Below, piece after piece: positions 57,780 to 64,000 of a DNA stretch of 64,000 nucleotides. The stretch spans positions 4,603,435-4,667,434 of the forward strand of contig CM057157.1 in assembly GCA_029962745.1 (NCBI GenBank), in the 5' to 3' direction. The notes under the pieces are model-generated. The model made no database searches and had not been told where the DNA came from. It saw only the letters and a program-made list of their open reading frames with translations. Every line of letters begins with the position of its first letter. Position 1 is the stretch's first letter. Source of the stretch: Echinometra lucunter (Eukaryota > Echinodermata > Echinoidea > Camarodonta > Echinometridae). Made by a program: the position numbers and the translations under genes.

Positions 57780-59905
57780 CTCCATCTCGATTACAAAGTA
57801 CCCAAGATGAGCGGATTGCAGACCTTCAGCAACAGCATCAGTTTGCAACTCAATTTTTTCAAGGCAGTATTGAAAACATTTTGTTTTGTGATGTTTGGTG
57901 GTTATGGCATTGTAGATATAGGTAGGACTTAAGTACTGCCTGGCTGGGAGATGGTGACCTGTGAATGATGAGCCCACTGGGTCTTGTCCCTTAAACTGTG
58001 GGTGAACGGCACGCCCAGTCAGGTACTCTTTTTCTTTCTTTCCCTATCTCTCTCTCTCTCCCTCTCTTTCTCTCTCTCTCTCTGTTGTAAGGCTTAGCAT
58101 AGGGTCCTTGGATTCATGCCACCAGAGATAACATGCAGTTTCACATCTCCATCTGTATTCTGTGCCATGTTGTTAATTTTCTTAATTTCAAGATGATTAT
58201 CTTCCTTGCAATGCTCTCATATATACTTCTCCCTTTTCCTTAAAATCTATTCTTCAGTTTATCTCTTTCACTTTACAAGTACAGTTTAGCTTTGCTTAGT
58301 TGTATACTATGTAAATTAAAGTAAAAACAATATTTTTCAAATGTTTTTTTTCCCATTATTTTTAATGATCATGACTTACATGTATTTGCTTGGATCCATG
58401 AGTGGTCTGTTCTAAAAACCAAGAGTTTAGACTTCCTTGTAAGCATAGTATGCAGGTCTCTTTATGTCTTAAGGGTATAATAATGTAATTTCAATTTGGC
58501 TCTAAAGTCTACATACAACTGGCAGAAAAACAGTTTTCCTCATAGTTTCATAACTTCTCTCTTCTTCTTATAAGGAGAGGTTAGCTAGGTCTCTGCTTGA
58601 AAGCATACATTACATTAGAATAAAAATCACCTGAAACTTGCCTTTGATGCATACTAATTAGAATACTATAGGCTGTGAAGATGTTAGGAAAACTGTCTTT
58701 CAACCAGATGTATGTAAACTTGTGGGCTAAACTATATTCAGCCAGAGACACTTGTTTTACTGCAAGGTGGAGGTCAAAATCATGATTTCAATCGTGGGTC
58801 AAATATGAATAACTTCCTTCATGCATTTGAGCCATTAAGTCAAGCTTGTTGGAACATTGTGTATCAGTTTCAAAAGATTACATTTTGTTCTTTCCTTTTG
58901 ATATTCACATTGTGCTTGGTGTTAAACAAACATCTGATACCTTTGATAATTAATAACTGAAAAGTTAAAGCTTGTAAAAGACTGAGGTTTCAACTGTGTA
59001 AAGTTGAAGGATGTCCAATTTATCTCGACTAGGTTTTGTGAATATTTACCACTGATCTCTATGAAAAGAATCTTTTCATACAGATCAGTGATATTTACAA
59101 CGAATATTTATTTTTTAAAAGAAAAAGAAAATGAGGCCCGGAAAACTGTGTGGGTCATTAAGTAATTCAGACACAACAATACCATTGTGCATTGCACCGG
59201 TCATTTGTAAAAACCTTTTGCTCTCCAGTGTAATTAATGATACATAACTCTGGGTTGAAAAAGGTAAAGCAGAATTTCAGCTGCATTGCCCAATTGCAGG
59301 TTCTGAATTCATTACTAATACACCCGTATTTTGTGGCCTCAATTTTTCAAAATGTGAAAATCTAATTAAATATTCAGAGCATTATTTTACAAATATTAAT
59401 GAAGGAAAATTCACAAAACCTCTAGTCAAAAAGAATTTGACATTCCTCAACTTTACACAGTGAAAACCTTAGTCTTTTACAAGTCTTTTATAACTTTTTA
59501 GTTATTAACAATCAAAGGTATCAAATGTTTTTTAACACGCAGTACAGCTTGTCTTACTTTTCAAAATATTGTAACATTGCAGTAGGGTATATCAGGGTGC
59601 ACTCTAAACCGAGCTGGGTAAAATTTGGGTTAAACAAATGGGTAAAAAGGAAGCATACATGTTTGATCAGCAAAAATTTACGGGCCCACATTGGGTAGAT
59701 TTTATATCCATCAAACATGCTCTTTTTAAAACTCCAGTTGTGTGGAATTTGACCCAACTGTTCAGAGGGTGAATAGGAACCAAACCTGATTTTTTTTTCG
59801 AGGGGGGGGGGGGGGAATGGATAATGTTGCCATTCTAATTTTTGTTTATATTCCTCTTAGTTTTCCTATTCTCAGCAACATTGCAAGTTATACCTGAATT
59901 CTAAC
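57780..59905 (+). repeat. Tandem array unit 1 (~2.13 kb)
   Basis: Homology to units 2 and 3 starts near the phrase aaagt(a/g)cc(c/t)aagatgagc. In order it contains: the 85-bp core (57939-58023); a CT microsatellite (about 58045-58081); a ggtccttggattc block; an inverted repeat (58508-58550 with 58683-58722); a larger inverted repeat (58933-59047 with 59393-59527); and a gggtaaaatttggg / attgggtagattt block ending in a G-run near 59806. No open frame is conserved between units. Confidence 0.85.
57939..58023. other. 85-bp conserved core, unit 1
   Basis: Runs from cctggctgggagatggtgac to ggcacgcccagtcagg. The ends cctggctggg and cccagtcagg can pair as a stem. All three plus frames have stops; one minus frame is open (GQDPVGSSFTGHHLP) but lacks an acceptor. 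It contains atgatga, a C-box-like word, without a clear D box. A structured RNA or a regulatory core is possible. Confidence 0.4.
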
Positions 59906-60066
59906 AAAAATTGTAAAGTGCCTAAGATGAGCTGATTATAGAACTTCATCATAGCATCTGTTTTTAAGAACTCAAGATTTGTTTCAAGACAGTAGTGAAT
60001 GTATGACTTTATGATATTTCTAATTTCTGGTGGTTATGGCTTTGTCAATATAGGTATGGCTTAACG

Positions 60067-60151
60067 CCTGGCTGGGAGATGGTGACCTGTGAATGATGAG
60101 CCCACTGGGTCTTGTCCCTTAAACTGTGGGTGAACGGCACGCCCAGTCAGG
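60067..60151. other. 85-bp conserved core, unit 2
   Basis: Identical to the unit 1 core over all 85 bases, although the flanking unit sequence differs at many positions. Confidence 0.45.
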
Positions 60152-60640
60152 TTTCTTTCTTTCCCTATCTCTCTCTCTCTCTCTCTTTCTCTTGCTCTCT
60201 CTCTTTCTCTTTCTCTCTTGTAAGGCTTAACATAGGGTCCTTAGATTCCATGCCACCAGAGATATTTATTTTCATGTCTCTGTATTTTGACTGTTAAGAT
60301 CTATATTATGTGCTGAAGAGGTAATTTTCAAATTTCATGATGATTATTTTTCTTGTAAAGCTCTTGAGTTGAGCTTTTCATCTTCTTTACGAATCCCTGT
60401 GGTCCATAGAATCTAGTAACATTTTGAAATTTATTTATTTCACTGTGCAATTACAGTATTTCATATTTATCTTTCCTTACTTGCATACATGTATGTAAAA
60501 GTAAACAAGAATTAAAAAACTTTTTTCCTGTCACTTGTAATCATCATGACTTATTTGGCCTTATTAATGAGTGGTCTGTCTTAAAAACCTAAAATTTAGA
60601 CCTTCTTATAAGCATAGTATGCAGGTCTCTTTATGTTTAA

Positions 60641-61077
60641 AGGGGGTACCCAATGCTGAAACAATGTTAGTTCATTTAAAAGAGCATGATTTTATTAGCA
60701 GAAAATCATCTGCCTAAATTTTTTTTTAAAGTCGTGTTGCCCCCAAATGTGGTAAGATTTCAGGATAGTTTTAACCCCTCAACTGGGTACCCACTTTGAC
60801 GTCATTTTGACGTCAAAGTGGGTACCCAGTTGAGGTGCGCAAGGTATAATACAAATTGTACAGTCTAGCGCGCAGCACAACTGCAATGCACGAAGCTGGG
60901 TACCCTCTTTTATGTCATACCTCATACTCAAATTTTTTGGTCAACTCTTGACTTTTTATGAGAAAATTAGCCAAATGCATTGATTTCGATTGAAAATCAT
61001 CAAATTTTTAATGTTATTGTTCTTAGAATTCTATTCTCGATCATATATCAAAAAAAATTTACCATTGTGTAATCACT
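60641..61077. mobile_element. TTAA-flanked insertion in unit 2
   Basis: Unit 1 reads ttatgtcttaagggtataat, while unit 2 has about 437 extra bases between TTAA (60637-60640) and TTAA (61078-61081). The insert starts agggggtacccaatgctgaa, contains the large palindrome at 60777-60835 and the repeated word gggtaccc. It has no convincing long TIR and no coding capacity. TTAA duplication suggests mobilisation by a piggyBac-type transposase. Confidence 0.7.
60777..60835. repeat. Perfect 28-bp-arm palindrome with two CRE sites
   Basis: Arms 60777-60804 and 60808-60835 are exact inverted repeats around ttt. Each inner end carries TGACGTCA (60797-60804 and 60808-60815), the full CREB/ATF consensus, and each arm also holds ggtacc. 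Perfect arms this long imply recent origin or ongoing gene conversion. Confidence 0.9.
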
Positions 61078-62640
61078 TTAAGGGTGGAATAATGCAATTT
61101 CAATTTAGCCCTAAAGTCTACATACAACTGGCAGAAAAACAGTCTTCCTCATAGTTTCACAACTTCACTCTTTTCCTCAGACCTTCTTCTTATGAGGAGA
61201 GATAAGTTGGGTGTCCACTTCAAAGCACATCATATAAAATCACTCTGAAACTATTGTATGATTCATAATAGTTAAAATTATATGGGTTGTGAAAATGTTA
61301 GGAAAACTGTCTTTCAACCAGATGTATGTAAACTTGTGGGCTGAACTCTACATACAATGATATACACTTGTTTTACTTCAAGGTGGAGATGAAAATCATG
61401 ATTTCAATCATGCGTCAAGTAACTTTTTTCATGAATATAAGCTATTAAGTCAAGCTTGTTTTAATATTGTATATCGGTTTCAAAAGATTACATTATTCCT
61501 TCTTTTACATATTCACATTGTGCTAGGTGTTAAAAGAACATTTGGCAATTTTGATCGTTAAAAAACTGGAAAGTTAAAGCTAGTAAAAGACTGAGGTTTC
61601 CACAGTGTAAATTTGAAGGATGTCAAATTCATCTGGACTAGGTTTTGTGAATATTTACTTTGAATATCTATTTTTTTGAAAAAAAAAGAGGCCCGGAAAT
61701 CTGTGTTTATCATTTAGTAAGTCAGACACCTGTCATTTTTACCATCCTTTTTCTCTCCATTGTCATTAATGATTCATGACTCTTGGTTGGAAGAGGTAAA
61801 GTGGAATTTCTGCTGCAGTGCTACGGATGCACACTTACAACTGTCAACCCCATGTATTCATTACTGACACAGACACAATTTATGGCCTCAATTTTTCAAA
61901 AAGGGAAAATCTGATAAAGTGTTCAGAGGCTTTTTTACAAATATTAATGAAGGAAAATGCACAAAACCTCTAGTCAAAATAAATTTGACATCCTTCAACT
62001 TTACACAGTGAAAACTCTCTTTTACGCATTTTCACTTTTGAGTCATTAACAATCAAAAGTATCGATTTTTTATCACCCAGTACATATTGATTTTTTTTTT
62101 TCAAATATTTTAACAATTACAGTAGTGTAGATATAAGAACAATCAATGTACACTCTAAACAGAGTTTTGTAAAATTGTGTTTAAACAACTGGGTAAAAAA
62201 AAGGAAACATGCATGTTTGAATGGCAAAAATTTATGGGCGCACATTGGGTAGATTTTTTATCCATCAAACATACATTCTCTTTTTAAAATTCTAGTTGTG
62301 TGAAATTAGACCCTACAGTATGGAGGGTGAATAGGAACCAAACTTGATTTTTTTTTTTGGGGGGGGGAGGGGGATGGATAATGTTGCTATTCCAGTTTTT
62401 GTTCCTATTTCTCCTATAATCATATTCTCAGCAATGTTACAAGTTATGCCTGAATTTTAACGAAAATTCTGAAGTGCCTGTAAACTGATTTTATATATAG
62501 ATCTTCATCATAGCATCTGTTTTTAAGAACTCAAGATTTGTTTCAAGACAGTAGTGAATATATGACTGTGAATATATGACTTTCTGATATTTCTAGTTAT
62601 CTGGTGGTTTTGGTATTGGTAATATAGATAGGGCATAATA

Positions 62641-62725
62641 CCTGGCTGGGAGATGGTGACCTGTGAATGATGAGCCCACTGAGTCTTATCCCTTAAACTG
62701 TGGGTGAACGGCACGCCCAGTCAGG
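62641..62725. other. 85-bp conserved core, unit 3
   Basis: Differs from the cores of units 1 and 2 by two G-to-A changes (actgAgtctt, cttAtccc) in 85 bases. It also keeps the terminal cctggctggg / cccagtcagg pairing. Confidence 0.45.
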
Positions 62726-63295
62726 TTTCTTTCTTTCCCTATCTCTCTCTCTCTCTCTCTCTCTTGTTAGACGTAGCATAGGGTCCTTGGATTCCATGCC
62801 ACCAGAGATATATATCACATCTCCATATTTTGACTGTTAAGATCTATATTCTGTGCTGTGTAGGTAATTTTCAAATTCAAGATAATTATCTTTCTTGTAA
62901 TGCTCTTGAGCTTCTCGTATTCTATACCAATCTGTAAGGTCCATATAATCTATTAACATCATTTCTCACTTTTATCTATTTCATTTCATTTCATAATCAG
63001 GGAATTGTTACCATTCCCTTGTATAATCATGATATTTTAAATTTAGCTTTGCTTATATGCATACTGTATATAGTAAACAAAAATGCTTTAATTCATTTTA
63101 CCCATTAATTTTGGTTATGACTTATTTGCCCAAATGCATGAGTTGTTTATCTGAGGACCCAAAGTTTGAACTTCCTTGTGAGCATTTTGTGCATGTGTCC
63201 TTATGTTTTGTAGGTGAAATATTGTATTTACTCTTTGGCCATAAAATTTACATACAACTGGCAGAAAAACAGATTTCCTCATAGTTTCACATCTT

Positions 63296-63544
63296 CACAG
63301 TCTAAAAAATATTGGGTAAAAATGTGCCACGAGGGTAATTATGTGTCCAACCAACTTTGGGCATTTCTTTGTTTGTTTTTGTCCAATTTGATGGAAATTT
63401 TGCCCATTCTAAAACAATTACTGCTTATTTTTACCCTAACTGGACAATGTGCTTCCCGCATTGGCTAAAGATATTGCCCAAAGTTGGTTGGACATATAAT
63501 TAGCCTCATGTTGGTTTAAATTTTACCCAATATTTTTTACAGTG
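63296..63544. mobile_element. Palindromic MITE inserted in unit 3
   Basis: The ends cacagtctaaaaaatattgg and the complement of the right end (cactgtaaaaaatattgggt) are inverted repeats. Complementarity extends inward for about 70 bp (aattatgtgtccaaccaact / agttggttggacatataatt). The block is absent from units 1 and 2 at the same place, which defines it as an insertion. Non-coding. Confidence 0.8.
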
Positions 63545-64000
63545 CACTCTACCTCCCCCCCCCCTGACCTTTCTTCTTGTGAGGGGAGATAAGTTGGGTG
63601 TAATAGTAAAAGCATGTAAATCATATAAAATCATCCTGAAACCTGTGTAAGATTCATAATATTTATAGTGATGTAGGCTGTGAAAATGTGAGGAAAACTG
63701 TCTTTCAACTAGGTGTATGTAAAGTTGTGGGCTCACCCATGTACAACCAAGATTTGAATAATTGGTGAAATAACTTCTTCCTTCATGAATTTTAGCTATT
63801 GACACTCTTATTGTAAATGTTGATTTGCTTGTTCAAATATTGTAACATTAGGTAAATGAAGGAACGATCGGGTGCACTCTAAAAAGAGTTGGGTAGAATT
63901 TGGGTTTAAATTATTGGGTAAAAAAGAGAACAGCTTTTTATTTTTTATGGGCAAAATCAATGGGGTAAATTTTTACCCATCAAACATACATGCTGATTTT

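Larger units (their letters stand above)
59906..62460 (+). repeat. Tandem array unit 2 (~2.57 kb with insertion)
   Basis: Same order of blocks as unit 1: core 60067-60151, CT run to about 60220, inverted repeats, and a gggtaaaa block ending in a G-run near 62350. The core-to-core distance is 2128 bp from unit 1 and 2574 bp to unit 3. The 446-bp excess is almost wholly explained by the insertion at 60641-61077. Confidence 0.85.
62461..64000 (+). repeat. Tandem array unit 3 (cut by window end)
   Basis: Core at 62641-62725, CT run to about 62764, then the same blocks, with two differences: a 249-bp MITE at 63296-63544, and loss (or original absence) of the larger inverted repeat, so sequence jumps from a tgaattttagctattgac block to ttcaaatattgtaac near 63795-63830. 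It continues past the window. Confidence 0.85.

Noticed and set aside
57636..57977. 113-codon minus frame crossing the 85-bp core
   Set aside because: The frame is not kept in units 2 and 3, and the core has no acceptor on that strand.
1..64000. CRISPR arrays, bacterial operons, prophage or rRNA/tRNA genes
   Set aside because: No spacer-repeat pattern, no ribosome-binding-site-led gene strings, and no complete tRNA or rRNA sequence; the only tRNA-like segment is the SINE head at 16278.

Overview
This is a piece of animal genomic DNA. It is AT-rich, carries almost no long open reading frames, and is full of microsatellites, inverted-repeat transposons, a tRNA-derived SINE, non-LTR retrotransposon fragments and a degenerate TTAGGG tract. 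The repeat style suggests an echinoderm, most likely a sea urchin: foldback elements, a SINE with a '...cccaggtgtataaatgggtacctg' body, abundant ACATGTA words and TGACCTTTGACCTT repeats. That assignment rests on recalled repeat style, not on a search. A 500-base run of N at 51501-52000 is an assembly gap.

Coding content is sparse, as expected for introns and intergenic DNA. The one convincing exon is on the minus strand at 14116-14232. It is a 117-bp phase 1-1 exon with strong splice sites that encodes one complete six-cysteine EGF-like domain, so a multi-exon extracellular or membrane protein gene crosses the left part of the window leftwards. The best plus-strand gene start is at 56363: a CCAAT/E-box CpG-rich upstream region, a 22-codon first coding exon, a 166-bp GT-AG intron and a second exon that stays in frame. 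Other possible exons (12908, 26739, 33683, 39740, 46817 on plus; 4873-5012 on minus) rest only on splice signals and open frames and are given low confidence. CpG-rich patches at about 20.4-20.96 kb, 22.99-23.2 kb and 32.1-32.24 kb are promoter or enhancer candidates.

Most of what can be named is mobile. From left to right: a TIR element built of ~150-bp repeats each carrying a nuclear-receptor DR1 site (1181-2048); a TTAA-flanked piggyBac-like MITE (2833-3241); two copies of a TGTTCAGACAC family (9872-10282, 46185-46674); a TTAA-flanked foldback (13473-14061); a SINE (16278-16530); a perfect 217-bp tandem duplication (16577-17010); three ~73-bp hairpins of one design (18837, 24336, 49803); several larger foldbacks (26322, 26808, 28096, 33244, 53253); LINE fragments (31740, 36668, 41752) with a possible solo LTR (42371-43141); a hAT-type MITE with an exact 8-bp target duplication (55074-55309); and a TAA-flanked palindromic MITE (56859-57034).

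The last 6 kb (about 57780 to the window end) is a three-copy tandem array with an ancestral unit of about 2.13 kb. Each unit holds an 85-bp core that is identical in copies 1 and 2 and changed at two bases in copy 3, followed by a CT microsatellite. Copy 2 carries a ~437-bp TTAA-flanked insertion containing a perfect 28-bp-arm palindrome with two consensus CRE sites. Copy 3 carries a different 249-bp MITE and lacks an internal inverted repeat. This array, with its conserved core, is the least explained structure in the window.
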